DNA of 64,000 nt, from the NCBI RefSeq assembly GCF_033807715.1, contig NC_084590.1, positions 37,041,505-37,105,504 on the forward strand, written 5' to 3'. The notes under the pieces were generated by a model that was given only the letters and a program-made list of their open reading frames with translations, was not told the origin of the DNA and ran no database searches. Origin of the DNA: Cololabis saira. Its lineage: Eukaryota > Chordata > Actinopteri > Beloniformes > Belonidae. Position numbers and translations under genes: made by a program. Shown piece by piece: positions 12,314 to 25,800 of this stretch; position 1 is the stretch's first letter, and each line of letters starts with the position of its first letter.

Positions 12314-13310
12314 TGTTGATCGTTGCTGCTCAGTGCATGCTCAGGACTGGGGTTTGCACCAAAGTGAAGGTTCAATGGAATCTGTTGGGTTCCTTACTTA
12401 GTGTTTCGATTGCACAAATAAACTGAAATCAATGTTTGATCCATCTTTGTTCCTTTATACTCCTTGCCTTGTGGAAACACCATAACACTCTTCCCAGTGC
12501 TTCTGCAGTAAACATAAAAGAAGTTAGACTTGCAGGAAACGTTGAGAACATGTTAACAATATTAAGTGAGTTAAGTAAATTCGGGGATTCAGTGTTTGGT
12601 CTATTGTGGCTCCTTTTTGAGTTTCTAGACATGGCACTTATTATCAGTCAGCAGGCATCCATATCTCATAAAATATTGAATGGATGGTAAATTTTGTACC
12701 AACATTCATGCTGTTTGACCAAAAAATCACATACCAGTGGTTTAGAAGTGATTGTATTATTCAGAAGGCATTGTAATATCCATCTTTTGGTTTTAAAATC
12801 TGTCCTGTGTGATCCGAACACGAGTACAAGTGTAAATACCAAGGACACGTGAGATCCAATCACTCAAACCACAACAGGAGGTGTTATGGGCTACATTCGT
12901 TTAAATGTGTAAACGGTGCATCTTGGGCCACCTTGAAGACCCACTTACACAAATAACATCTTATCTACTGTAGGCGGAAGGAGGCACTCAATAGCACAAC
13001 AATGGTGTCATATTAAAGTGCAAAATAACAAGTGGCAGCCATAACAACCAACAACACACTGCCCAACTGTCACCGTCTCATCTGCGTGGCTTTATTTGTT
13101 GACCTTTCGTTATTCCTTTTTTATCCCCAACGTATTAAATTTCTGTTTTAATCTGTCTGAAACCTTTTGTTGTCATCCATGTCTTGGAATATTTTCTTAT
13201 TGCCATTTTCTCTGTACCTTTTGTCTCATTTATTAAATAAAGCTCTAAAAGAAAATCCAACCAAGATGATGGCGGTTCTTAATGGGAAGTAGTTGCAGTT
13301 TAGTGCATCG
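12314..13310. other. Non-coding stretch
   Basis: No exon or complete repeat is recognised. Frames of 65-84 codons overlap on both strands and look like chance. Confidence 0.5.
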
Positions 13311-13400
13311 CTGCCTCCCCTGCTCATTCCTATGTAGGGTCACAGGGGTCTGCTGGAGCCAATCCCAGCTCTTTATGGGCGAAAGGCAGGGTCCGCTGCC
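13311..13400 (+). repeat. Dispersed fish repeat fragment
   Basis: The run GGGTCACAGGGGTCTGCTGG, followed by AGCCAATCCCAGCTCTTTAT and GGGCGAAAGGCAGGGT, matches a very common dispersed fish repeat motif (typically GGGTCnCnGGGGGCTGGAGCCTATCCCAGCT...GGGCGnnAGGCnGGGT). The class is not certain and only about 90 bp are present. Confidence 0.5.
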
Positions 13401-13769
13401 TCCCGTTTGTAAAAAAGCAAAGGAGAAGCAATGTGTTTGTTCTTTGCAGGCAGAGGTCGCATATCTTATTATTTAAATGTAGGATGGAAGAGTGAGCTCG
13501 AATAACAATAGTCCACTTGAGGAACACGTTATCACCAGGCATGAACAAACACAGTCCACTTGTGATAAAAATCACTCAGGACATATTTCAAAGCCAGGTG
13601 TTAACCGGGCCTTACCCTTCATTTATCAGAACACCAGGAAAAAAGGAGAAAACATTGGACAACAAATCTCCAGCGTATGCTTACTAAACTGTAATGTTTT
13701 TGCTAGTTTGCTACCCATGAATCGTTCATGCATACTTAGAACTCTACTAATATATCTCTTTTGTACCTT

Positions 13770-14060
13770 TCACAATATATCTGTGCCTCTCCTCTCTCTG
13801 TTCTTCATCTTCTCTTTCCTGTTTCCCTTTTCCTGCTCTACCCCGCTGGCCCTCAGCAGGAGGGGCCTCCTCATGAGCCTGTCCTGCTCAAGATTTTACT
13901 TACTACTGTTTGGCTTAAGGTTTTCCTCCCACTAGGGGAGTGTTTACCTGCCATTGTTTCTGTAGTAACTGCTCAGGGGTCATGTTCGGGGTTTTTGGAA
14001 AGCGTCTTGAGACAACTTGTATTGTAATAGATGCTATATAAATAAAAATGAATGGAAATG
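13770..14060 (+). repeat. Non-LTR retrotransposon 3' region fragment
   Basis: The segment runs from a pyrimidine-rich part through CCTCAGCAGGAGGGGCCTCC, CCTGCTCAAGATTTTACTTA and AAAGCGTCTTGAGACAAC to GATGCTATATAAATAAAAAT and GAATGGAA. This is the usual order of a widespread fish LINE tail that ends GCTATATAAATAAAAnTGAATTGAA. The clade (L2-like or other) is uncertain. The copy is 5'-truncated, as is normal for such elements. Confidence 0.6.
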
Positions 14061-16827
14061 CTAAACACCAGCAAGCCAGCACTTTCATTTCCTTCTGGTG
14101 CATTACTGCAGGTCTTCTTGACGTATGCAACCACAGCCTTTGTTTGGATTGTGGGACGCTTACTGCATTATGTCAAATGTATATATGTTACGCCCCGTTG
14201 CCGGGGAAAGAATAAAATAATAAGGGTGTAAAAACGACACAACCACGACGGGTTAACACAACCAGAGTGTATTATTCTTCCGACATCAAAAAAACTTCTC
14301 CTTCAACACGGGAGCAGGCATTAGTAATCAATTGCTGTGCAACAGATTCGCCACAAACTTAATAAAGAAAATAAAACACAATTGAAGTTCTGGAAATAAC
14401 TTATACAAATGAATTCTTATAAAAAGGTAAGTAAAATATTGTAAACAAAAAATGATATAAAATAAAGTATTTTTATATACACGTGCCATTACTGTCTCGG
14501 TTATCTTCTATGCCTGCCAGGCAACATCAGCTGAGCACAGAATGGATGATCAATCATCATTTTAACTATTTTATCTCAAGAGACATGGAAACAATGAATT
14601 ATTCTCTTTTAACTTACATTTTCTAATGAATTATTATAAGAACATATGAAAATTATTAACAATCAGGTCTTATTATTACCATATCTTATATTCTGTTCTG
14701 AACAACATGTTATCCCATTCAGCATTATAATCATGACATAGTATTTTTAATCACCTTTTTGCCATGAATTATTATTATTATTCTCAGCCATTAACTCTTG
14801 GTTCAACTTAGCTGTGTGTTTTTTTTATCATGTTCATTTTTATCACCATGACATATAGACATTGTGAGGACTCTCTGCCAGTTTGTTTGATGTAACATTT
14901 CAAATGTTTTTTTTTTTGTTGTTTTGTTTTATAACATGTCTTAACTGTTTCCTCCAGCATAGTGTTTAGTTTGCGAAGCCACAGCAGTTATTGAATAAAT
15001 AAGAAAGATTCTGTTATAGGGCTTTAGACTGAGAAAAGAAAATGGGAATAACATATCAAGACCACGCTGTCACCTCTGTGATCAATTTGTAACAACTATT
15101 GTTCAGCTGTAAACATGGCTCTAGGAGAAGTGGCCCAGTCTTTTGGAGTTGGGTGCTAGGGGGGAGGAAAGCGCTTGGTTATGCTGGCGTGCCCGAAGCT
15201 GTTGTGAGGTGAAATGACAGTGTCACAGTAATAACTGGGCCAAGCAATTAGGACTGCAGGAAGAACAGAGGGAGTCCGCAAATCAGCTTAGAGACCTCGA
15301 GTTGTGACAAAAACGGCACACATGAAAGATCACCAGAACAGAGCATGACTTCCCACCCAGTCAGATCGGAGAGAAGACCTCACAGGGATAGAGATCATGG
15401 CATCAGCATGCTGCCCAAAATAGATGGTAGAGATGTAAAGATGGCAGACGTGAACCTTTGACACAAACTGTATGCCATATCTTCATCCCACTGAGTCCGA
15501 GCCAACAAGCATTCAGACAGCTTCCCTTTTATCTGCACTGTGTCCTGCCTACAGCTCAGGGAGGATGTAAAGGGCACTGGTGTTTAATTTAGAGATATGA
15601 CACTTCCTAGAATATCTGTGACACGTAAAGAATGACGGAACCAAGGCTAGAGAATATAGAGCAAGTGATGAAAATGTCTCAACTGCCAGGAGCTATACTT
15701 TTCAAAAGAAGGAGAATATAAACAAGACAACTATTTCTCGGTCACAGATTTGTAGCTTCCTGGTTTGGATATTAGTTTCTATGACTACATTCACACTAAC
15801 TGGCTGAAGTGACCTATATTTTGTCATTTCTTTCTTTCTTTATATTCACAAGGTTGTTTTGTTGTCGTTCCTGAGTTCATTTGGACATTTTGCATTAAAA
15901 CATGTTCATCTCTGTGCTTTATTGGTAATCATGGGTCATTTGAATGGATGAACATGGGACCTTCAGACATCTGGAGATTGTACCCAAGGACGAACCACAC
16001 TTCTGAAGATCCACAGATCTTCCGCTGTTGTCCTCCAGTGATGCATTTTTGTTTGAAGGTCTGGCTTCCCTTCAAATATATTGGCATCATTGTTAAATAT
16101 CCTCATTGCTAATGTGAGAAACATAGTAAAACAGATGGGAGAGTTGCTCTGTCACATTTCTGAGAATTCCTGATACGGCATATCGTTAGGTTGCACATTA
16201 GAAAGTTGTGGGTTAAATTACATGTTCTACACATGTAGGATACAAAATAAGAGGCTCTGACAGTATAGTTTTCACCAGTTCAGTCAGAATATTATATTAG
16301 CATTTAGTACACAAGTGTCCTGTACTAATATGATCCACTGAAAGTTTCATGGTGAGTGACAACAGAGCGTCAGCTGCTTGGTAAAATCAAGGGGCATGAA
16401 ATTGGATCTGACTTCGAGAAATTTCTCATCAAACTTTTTCCGCTGGGGGTCAGGAACTTTTGAATTTGGAGATGTCTGGACTAGAACAGAGGGTTCTGGG
16501 TAAAAACATTTTTTGGGCAATGTGCTGAAGAATGTCTCACCTGAAAAATGTCTTCACAGTCTAAAACAGTCTAAAACAGGGCAACAAGAGTCGTTCCAGA
16601 ACAGAAGTAGTATAATTATGAAAACAAGTTCCACTAAGCTCAAGTTTTGCTTTATCTGTCCTTAAATCAGTTAAGAGGAAGTATGCGTATGTCATTTAAT
16701 AATAAAGTGTTTAGATGGAGCCTCTGCACTGGGTCGACTGAGTAAATTGGCGTGATCCATGTCTGAGCACCCAAATGCAGGAGGGCGTGAGACAACATGG
16801 GAAAGAAAACCTGAACTGACACCAAAG
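14061..16827. other. Non-coding stretch
   Basis: Nothing with clear coding character. Near 14,188 the words TGTTACGCCCCGTTGCCGGGG resemble the start of an LTR or another GC-rich insertion in an AT-rich setting, but no partner end was found. The rest is AT-rich with small direct repeats. Confidence 0.45.
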
Positions 16828-17216
16828 CAGTATTCTCAGATACCCGGATCGAATTTATCATACATAGAGCCCAAAACTATCTAATTTCCACAAAAATTAT
16901 CATATGCTACAACAACAGCGAATGAGAAACGAGTTTGCTTAGGGTCTGGGGCTAAAGAGCTTTCCCTGTGTGAGACAGGAAGTGAGGATGAAATAAACAA
17001 AATGACTTAAAACATAAGATCATTTACGAACAAATGAATCTGCTGAATCAGCTTCCAAATCGGACTGATAGTGAATAATAGTAGTGAAGAAAAACACATT
17101 TTTTTTTGTTAGAGGGATCGTGAAATGGTCGCACAATTCCAACTATTCATCATACATCATACAGAGGTCGAAATTATCATACAAATACTATAATTATCAT
17201 ACATCTGGCAACACTG
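16828..17216. mobile_element. hAT-like MITE with 8 bp target duplication
   Basis: The 8 bp CACCAAAG occurs at 16,820-16,827 and again at 17,217-17,224. Between them the left end is CAGTATTCTCAGAT and the right end, reversed, is CAGTGTTGCCAGAT (11 of 14 identical). An 8 bp duplication with CAGT ends fits the hAT superfamily. The interior has no coding frame but carries at least six ATCATAC-like words near the two ends, which could be subterminal transposase-binding repeats. The element is 389 bp and non-autonomous. Confidence 0.72.
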
Positions 17217-17317
17217 CACCAAAGCAAGCAAACTAGACAACAAGAACCTCACAGAGTTGAAAACTGGAAGGTAATGAGGCAGGATGCCAAAAAGAACGCA
17301 ACATAGGCTACGTTCAC

Positions 17318-17858
17318 ACTGCAGGTCTTTTTTACCCAAATCAGAATTTTTTTTTACCATAATCCAATTTTTTTGCGCAGCCGGAATCAACAAAATTATG
17401 TCCAACTGATGAACGAAAGAAGGAGGCCAACGATAGCCTTTTATGCGGCAGTGGCTGCGACCTCTGTACAGAGGTATATGTGGCTGCAGAGTTGGAAGCA
17501 GGAGTGGTGGAATCGCGATGTGAGGGTTTTCAATGACGCAGAGTTCATCCATAATGTCAAGATGTTGAGGAAAACTTTAGCATATATCTATCAGTGCCTC
17601 TCCTCTACACTTTCATGACAAAATACTCATATCTTGTGATGTAAAACTCGGATGAATGACCGTTCTGACTGCATTCGCTTTGACACAGATCGGATATGTA
17701 TCCCATTTGGGACCACATATAGAAGTGACCTGGGTCGGATTTTAAAAACAATGGGATTTGCACCATTCAGACTGTCATTTTAAAAAAAAAGTCAGATTTA
17801 AGTCACATTTGGGAAAAAAATTCTGAATTAAGTTGCAGTGTGAACCATGGCTACCTGG
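17318..17858 (+). mobile_element. PIF-Harbinger-like non-autonomous element
   Basis: The left end GGCTACGTTCACACTGCAGG and the right end TTGCAGTGTGAACCATGGCT are imperfect inverted repeats. Next to both ends the sequence is rich in AAATC/GATTT words typical of this family. A TA-containing flank on each side would suit the 3 bp Harbinger target, but the exact duplication is unclear. The middle keeps a piece of coding sequence (17,409-17,618). The element lies about 100 bp from the hAT-like MITE, apparently within an older repeat that resumes after it (GGGAACAAGGGAAGTCAAAC). Confidence 0.65.
17409..17618 (+). pseudogene. Harbinger-type transposase N-terminal fragment
   Basis: A 69-codon frame from ATG 17,409 to TGA 17,616-17,618. 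The middle part has the pattern WWNRDVRVFNDAEFIHNV, then MLRKTLAYIYQCLSSTLS. This resembles the N-terminal region of HARBI-like transposases, where a WW-x-x-V...F-x-D...F-R-M motif is followed by a segment ending in L-R-P-x-L. All catalytic DDE parts are missing, so this is a leftover inside a MITE. Recognition is from motif memory, not a search. Confidence 0.5.
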
Positions 17859-20800
17859 TCAGAAAGGTGGAAATAATCCCCAGTGATGGGAACAAGGGAA
17901 GTCAAACTGGAACTGAACACACTACGAAGCACTACATCCTTAAAATAAGGCCAAACCAAGTAAAATCTCAAGAAAAACTCTCACAGAAACCCCAGATTAT
18001 GACAACATGCATACATGTATAGTTTCTTTTCAAACCATGTTCCAACCCCATGTATTGTTCCTGTAGGACTGCTTTCATTACTGCCTTAACATGATGAATA
18101 AAGTATTTACACTGGTAGGTGCGACTGTGTGCCTGAAAAACTGTTGAGTGATGGTTGATGCTGACTGGTTACACAAAGAAAACAAAGGGATTTTTTACAA
18201 AGCAGCAACCTAGCAGGAAGATGATGTAAGATAACAATGCCATCAACACACTGACATAAATATAACAAAAGAATGGTCACAGTTGGATTATTCTTGATAC
18301 AGTACTGCAATAAATATGTATTTTCTTACTTTGAAATGACAACTCGTGTCTCATTATTTAACCTGGATTCTTTTCAAAGCTCACTTCTGGCAACTCTTCA
18401 TCAGTTATCATGGATAGCTGGAAACCATTGGTTTTATCACAAAACATAATTCACCATAACAAAACAATCTCTTGTTGGGAGTTGATCAAGAGTGAATCCA
18501 GCCATCCCAGTTGGCATTTGCAGTTAGTTTCTTCTTCCAGTGTCAGATTAGTCTGGCTTGGCTTTTCTATTTCCCCTCACAGAGTTGTTTTTCTTCTTTT
18601 TTCTTATTCCCAGCTGAAACTGCAATTTCACTTGAAACCTGTGAAAATAAGAGGATATTTTTCTATAGACCAAACTTGTGTCTGAATTACTATGAAATCA
18701 GATGCCAGAATATTGTCTGTCACCATGAGGTATGTCTGTGCCCTGCTCTCAATAATCAGTCAGATTGTGGACTGGGGTCTTTCTGAATTTCCATAACAGC
18801 AGGATCTTTTTGATTGTTGGTGCTGAACATGTGGTGGTCTTCCAAGTAAAGCTGACCTTTTGGTCTGTCCTTAAGTTAATATTTGCATCAACCAGTGCCT
18901 ATTAGCAACAGTTTCAGTTTTTGCTCCATCTGTTCTTACTGATGTTGCACATGCTCACACACACAAAGGGCAGATGCAGTCTAATCTTCAAACGACATTA
19001 AAGAATAGGTGTTTGTCTGATCTAGCCTAAATGTCCTGTTAGAATCAGAGAAAAGTTTAATCTCACACTCTGCCACCTACCAGCTGCCACATCCGCAGCT
19101 CAGACGAGTGTGACAAACATTGGCGAGCATAAGTGATCACAAAGCTTTTCCCTCTCATAAGCGGGCATTGTTCAAAACAGAACAATGTATTTGATCTGCA
19201 ATGTATTAATATTTATGCAGTGTAAATAGCTAAATCATGATTGTCTTTTCTCTGAAGCCAGCACCTGTGTACTTGAACAAATAATGAATAAAAGATTAAA
19301 CAGTGTGATTTTCTTATTCAATGCATGACCTCATTGTGTGTCATTTCTTTTCTGTTTTGTTATGATTAACAAGTTGCAAATGTGGGTTCTTGCCCCGCAT
19401 ATCAAGCATGGTTGCAGCAGCTGACGCTTCACTTTTCTTCCCCAGGCACAACAAGTGAATTTAAAGGGAAATAAACTGAAGTGATCATGACATGCCACAA
19501 TCAGTCATAACTACATGACCCAACATGTCATTTCACTGGCTCGATAAGTGATAGTGTATGGGTAATAATTTGAGCATAACTAGACACTATCTTGAATTGT
19601 AATCACACTTGCAGTGCTTATACAACATTATTGCTCATTATGATGTCAACTAAACTCTTGTAGAGGTTTCATGCCTGTAACTTGCACAGTTTTCATATTA
19701 TTATACTGCAGTTTACTTGCATATTAAGGACAGGAACAATATAAATGCCTGCCAAATTGCTCAAACCCCTTTTTGCAGAAGTTCTTGCAACAGTGTGTTA
19801 CACCGTTACCGATATTTGTTAGTTTTTCATGGTAGTTTCATGTTTTCGGTGGCTGGAAGTTGAACTGTGAAAGGAGTCATTTGTAGTGATAAATCAGAAA
19901 ACATTTAAGTAACACCTCTATGAAGATGTTTAATTTTATTGTGCAGAGTTGTGTTGCATATGGTCAATATCTGCCAACAAAGATAAAAGATTAAATCAGT
20001 TTTTCCAAACTGGGGAAAAAAACATAAAAACATAAAAACATAAAAACAAACGAAAAACAATCTACCATGACAAAATTAATGGGATTTAGGATTTCTTTTT
20101 TTCACTTAACAAAATATGAAACAAAATTATCATAATCAATATAGCAGGTGGTTATTATTCAAAGCATAATCTTGGAGTGGAAATGCTTGGTGGTTGTTGC
20201 TGTTATTAATCCCCTTCACTCCAAGCAACTGTAGAATCAAATACTTAAAGTCATTTGTCATATAAAAGAATGTTGAAATATATTGGTCTGAATTATATCA
20301 AAGCTTAATCATTATTAATCACTTGAGGTGACATACTGTTTCAAAGCATCCAGCACAGTTTAGACTGGTTTAGTTGTGTTAATAGAGCTGAAGTTAGTCC
20401 ACAGGTCCATGTACAGAATTATGAGTCTATGAGTAAAACTGAGAGCGATCTTTGTCCTCCAGTCCCTCTGGACGCGACCTCTCTCTCTGTCTGGGCCAGA
20501 CAGACCTTGGAGATGCAGGGAGAGGTGAAGAAGCAGCCCGAATATCTGTTCAATCCATTTCAAAATACCATCCTCTGCAGTGATTGACAGGAGTAGAGGT
20601 TATGTTCTTATTTACCCTCATAGAAATACATGAGATTGTAAAACTATGAAAATAAATAAATTCAAATACTGGAGTGCAAAAGGGCTCAGCAAGTGAATTG
20701 CCAAACAGGAAGGAACAGAAATGGGAAGCACAATGTGTGAATTGATGGGCTGATTCCAGAAGATGATTGAATACATAAATGCATTAAAATAGAAATTCAG

Positions 20801-22280
20801 TTTCCAGACCAAATGGAATCTTTTGTCGTTGCAAGATTTTCTTTGTGTAGAGGGCTGACAAAAGAAATGTCCTTTTTAAATGTGACACAAAACAGATTTG
20901 CCATAGAGCTGGATATGTTTTAATGGTCCTGCAAGCAAAGCTCTAATTTTTGATTCAAATACTCTTATTATTTTGCACCATCAGAACGTTAACTCTCCAG
21001 CTAATAGTAAGCTACTCAAAGAAATGATAAGTATGCTTAAAGCTTTGCAACATTTATTTATAGGTCAAAAGCAATCAGTAATATATGTACACTGTTTGAG
21101 ATCTTTTGATTATACAGCCATTAGTGAGGAGTTTGATTTGAACATGTTTCCAGGTTTTTGATTCATTTTAGTCACGCTTCAGTGTGTTCTCAAAGCTATT
21201 TAAAATGCATTAGATGAATAATGCACCTGCAAGAAAATAATTAATCATCACACTCCCACATATCTTCTACTTTACCCAAGGCGTTTGTGCATCTAAAGCT
21301 GTGGGTGCATGAATGAAGTCTGTTCCTCTTGTCCGGTGACAGGCTTCCAACGCTGTTGAAAACCTGCAAATCTTATTCTAAAACGCTACCAAGGCGATAC
21401 TTAACGTGAGGGAAGACTGACAACATCGGTCCTGCAGTGGTACCAAAGTGACTAGTGTGCAGTGATACAAACCCTGAGACCAAAACGTGAAAGTGAGGCT
21501 GTCTAACTGTCAGAGCACTAAAGAGATATTTTATTCCTTTACTCATATGATCATTCAAGTACCTACTTCAGAACTCACTTTCCTGTTTTCTGCAAGGATG
21601 AACCTATTTTGTATTGCAGTTGGGTTATGTCTTGAGGTTCTGACCAAGGCCTTTATTTAACCCCAAAGCCTATGGGGGGAATTGCTCCATGTATGCAATG
21701 TTAAAAGTATTTTAAAAATAGCATGCACAAAAGAAAATTGTAATACCTAACATTATTAAGAATGTATCTGATGTTCTTTCTTTTGTGAAATAAAAATATA
21801 TATATAAAAAAAACTTGACATCAGAGTATAAGGTTTTAGACAGATTTACAAAAAAGTTCCCCAAAGCCACATTTTTCCAAAGAATGAAATGATGTTCGAT
21901 TGTGTCCAAGGCCTTACAGGAAGATAATATAAGGTACCAAGTAGGAGTATAGTATGTCTAACACTAGTCTAATGTTGTTGAAGATGTCTTTTTTCATAAA
22001 AGCTGACTGCGTCTCAACAGTAATTGTGTCAAAGACCTCTTTAATTGTATTGGCAAGTATTAAAGTCATAATCGTATAATCATTATTGAGAATACATATA
22101 AATACATCCAATTATCAATAAAAAGTATGTATTTGTTTGGTTTCTGAATGAGCGTTATGATACCTTGAGTAAGGGTGGAGGGGGAGTGTTATACTTTGTA
22201 CTTTCCGGGAAAACCTGTAAAGAAGGGGAAGAAAAGAAGAAGAAAATAGCAGATTTCTTAAAAATAAGTTGAAGAGGGAG
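17859..22280. other. Non-coding stretch
   Basis: Only AT-rich sequence, a short CATAAAAA tandem near 20,020-20,045 and chance frames are seen. The first 150 bp (17,860-18,010, ending in AACCCCAGATTATGACA... words) resemble the flank of an older dispersed repeat split by the preceding MITEs. Confidence 0.5.
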
Positions 22281-22329
22281 ACCAATCAAGGAAGCAACAC
22301 GTGATTCAGATTCTTTTGGAAGATATTGC

Positions 22330-22809
22330 CACGGGACTGGAAAGGCTGTTCAGCGCCCTGATTTGCAGGAGCGTATTTCGCGTGGCTCCTGGTTCCTGTC
22401 TGTCTGTCTGGGGTTGCTGGTCATGAGTTGAGCGCAGCTTTAGGACCCGGGGAGGCTCCGCTGCTGCTTGCAGGAGCAGCATGGGCACATTTGTATGCGC
22501 CGGGCTCTCCGCAGCTGCACTAACCGCACCGTAGCCCCCAAAACCGCACAGGATATTCTATTTCCAACCCCGAGGATATGCTTCAACGCGGGACTCCGCT
22601 TTCACACGACTTAACAATGGTTTTCTTCTAGAAAACGGATAACCAGCCTCCACGCAAGTCACCCGACCACTAGTTCAGACCCTACCGTTCCCGGGTATCG
22701 CTCTCCACGAGACGCGCAGCGAATAAAAGTTTTACGAACACGCCGGGATGGATCAGCCGTGCTTCTGAGAGGCAAACGCGCGCACTGCTCTTTGAGTCGT
22801 TTTGGAGTG
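22330..22809 (+). promoter_or_regulatory. CpG-rich promoter and probable non-coding first exon
   Basis: Against an AT-rich background this block contains dozens of CpGs and GC-rich words (GCGTATTTCGCGTGG, GACGCGCAGCG, AAACGCGCGCACTG) and continues more weakly to about 23,250. It ends in the strong donor GAGTG|GTAAGTTG with the GT at 22,810-22,811. No long coding frame runs into that donor, so I read it as a promoter with a 5' UTR exon of a + strand gene. The next plausible coding exon on this strand is at 47,972. The transcription start is not defined by sequence alone. Confidence 0.55.
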
Positions 22810-22811
22810 GT

Positions 22812-25800
22812 AAGTTGAATTCATTCTGGTCTGCAAGAGTGATTTAAGTGTGGTGGCGCACAGTTTGGTGAAAAATGATGGTGTGCTGTCTTTGCGGAGG
22901 TAGATACCTGGTGTTTTTGTATGATACAAGACGCACGGAACAGGTTGCGAGTGTTTAAAGTAAAGATAATCCATTCAAACTCAAATTTGACTGTGCGTAA
23001 ATCCATGCGCCTTTACGCAAATAGGAGTAAATAGATCAGGGTCTTATTAGTGCTGCCTGTTAAACTAGTTTTATGACATAATTTTAACCTGTGAAATCTG
23101 ACTTTAATCCGAAAGCCACATCTGCAACATGCCTGAAGATTGGCCAGGACTGTTTCATGTCAAAGCCTGTTGACTGACGCTGACAGGACGCTGCGCGTCT
23201 CCGTGGAGCTGTCCGTCTGCAGTGCTGAAACTTTCCAGACCGGCCACAATGTCGCATCCAAGCAGAGCAGGATGAAAGAAAGGATGAGGCTATCTGTCGT
23301 TACTGAAGACGACTTTTATCATTGAGAAACTGAAAACGAACATATCATTACCTTTGGAAATGAGGGATTCTGGCTTTGCGCGAAAAAATACGCAGACAGC
23401 ACATTTGAATGGGGGTAGAAGGGGGAGGGGGGTCTTAATCAATTTAAACTGAATTAATAGACTGTATCCTTAATGCGTAGGCTATTCAGATTATCCTTGG
23501 GAATTTGCCAAGGAGACTTTGTTTTGCCAAGGAGTAGTAGTCTGGACTTCTGATATAATGCGATGAGAACATGTTATGTTACACACAAGGAAAGCAGACC
23601 AGGGTCTTTTACACATAACTGCAGATGGATGCTGCACTTTTGTCGGTCACTAATAGAATCTGTTTCTTATTCCGATGTTTTTAGTTTCTCTTCTTTTCTT
23701 TTTTTAATGACTTGGCTTCCCTCGCATGTATAACGGATGTTTGAGAGTTTTCTTGGATAGGTGGAGAACAATCCACGCTGCCTCATCTGTGGCATTGCTT
23801 CATGTACTCTCTCGCTGCTCATGTTCTAGGCTGTGATGTAGTCGGTCCTTTGTGGTACTTTCCCAGAAAACGGAGGAGCATTTTTCCTTTTATGCTCTCT
23901 TGTTCAGGTGCAGTGATGTAGGAGATGATGGAATAATTGGATTTTGTGTATGGGCTCACAACCCCCCAACTCTGTTTCTCAAACCCAGTGTTGCTTTAAG
24001 TGAGCTTTATGAGGGTCAAATCACAAGCTATTTCTGCTAATAAGATCAGGTTTTTCTAAAAAAAAAAAAAGAAGCTCTTTACAGTTTTTCAAAAGAAAAT
24101 GCCCAGCTTTTCCTATTTAATTATACTTTTTTTTTAAATGGCTTCACTTAAGAGTTAGTTATGTTAGTTTTGTATTTATTTGTCTGCAAAAAGAACACCC
24201 ATATGCCCATCCTTCTCACAACACATGTAGACTTTTTCAAAATAGTGATAAATAGGTTCCCAACTGAGATCAGATACAGCACCAGAGGGAAGGAAGAATC
24301 AGGGACATACTCAGGAAAAAAACAATTGCAGAAAAGACAAGCAATCTATAGCTGATTCTTGCTTTTATTTGTTGAATGGGTGACTGTGACCACTCTGAAC
24401 GGCTGGTCACACGTCTCTGGCAACCCTCAATAAATCTCAAATCCAGAGAGGCAGACTAGATATGCCTTCATGGCAAATTTGGGGCTTATCAGCAGACTTG
24501 GAAATTTGTGGGTGGCAGCCAAAGCACACCATTAAGAGATCTCATCTAACAGGATTAGTGATATTTGGAAATAAGGCAGGAAGCAGAAAAATGAGTAAGA
24601 TGTTAATACCCAGAGGGCACATCTAACAATACTAACTAATGTATGAATAATGATTATTTGAAAGGCACACAGGCTTCTGTTTATAAATCCCCTGAACCGT
24701 TTTCTCTGTGTTTGCACTAACACTCCCTGTTTTAAAAAGACTTATGGTCATTGATTTGTATTCAACATAAGTATAAAAGGGATACTACAAGCCTGTACTT
24801 AAATCAGAGGTATATGTACTTCAGGAAACATTTCTGTCAAGAAAATAGATGAGAAAGGCAAAACAAACATGCACACACACACACAATAATGTTTTGTCAG
24901 ATGAAAATGATTGAGGAAGTTACCATCGCTCTTCTTCAGCCTCCCTCCACCCTGGAGATGTTCCAATCCCCTGAGGCTGATGACGATTGATTTCTGTTTT
25001 ATTGTTTTTATATTTCACTCTACTGCCTAAATGCACAAAATCACTGTCCTGCAAGGTCACCTGATTGAAAAACTCCAGTACCCCTGTCATCTGCAGCCCA
25101 TCCCGCAGAGCCCCGAGGCTGTGGGTCCTACATCAGGGAGATCCTGTTCACTCTGACACCCGACCTCATGTGCAAAAAGGTCGAATGCTGCGAGCTGTCG
25201 TCGGGTCTCATCATTCCCTCATGACACGGCCATTATGGTGCCCCCGTGGATGGCAGTGTCAGTCATCCATGGTGGCAAGTCAATTAGTCATATCTAGAGG
25301 AAGTCGGAGAACATTTTGCTGGTTGGATTTTGTCATCCATCTAAGAGTGGAGACACACTGCAAGATGATAACAATTTTGAACTGCTCTTTCCCACTCTGA
25401 TTTCTGAAATAATCAATGCCAATTTTAGCTTTCCCTTCTTGATTGCAGCAGGCGCTTCCACTTTGAATCTGTGCTTTCATTTTAATGCTGTGAGAAAAAG
25501 GCAAACTAAGAAATGAAAGAACAAAAACAAGTGGGAATGCTGTTAAGAAGAGTGAGAAATGGGAGCTGGTGATCAAAGATGTGGATTAAGATACCCATGG
25601 CTGCCTCTCAAGGATTTTCAGTGTTGTGTAAATCAAACACAATCTGCAGCTCCGTGTGGATGCTGGATGGATGCTGTTAACTACCTGGGAGATTGCTTTA
25701 CAAAAATCCCCCCTTTTATGCTCTGTGTGTGTCTATGTGTGCTAATCACTCTTTTGACTACTTCTGATCATGACACAGATTTTTGTATTTAAACTCTAAG

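Noticed and set aside
25095..25224. Cys-containing + strand frame after an acceptor-like site
   Set aside because: Not listed as a gene: no family match, no partner exon, and the acceptor is only moderate.
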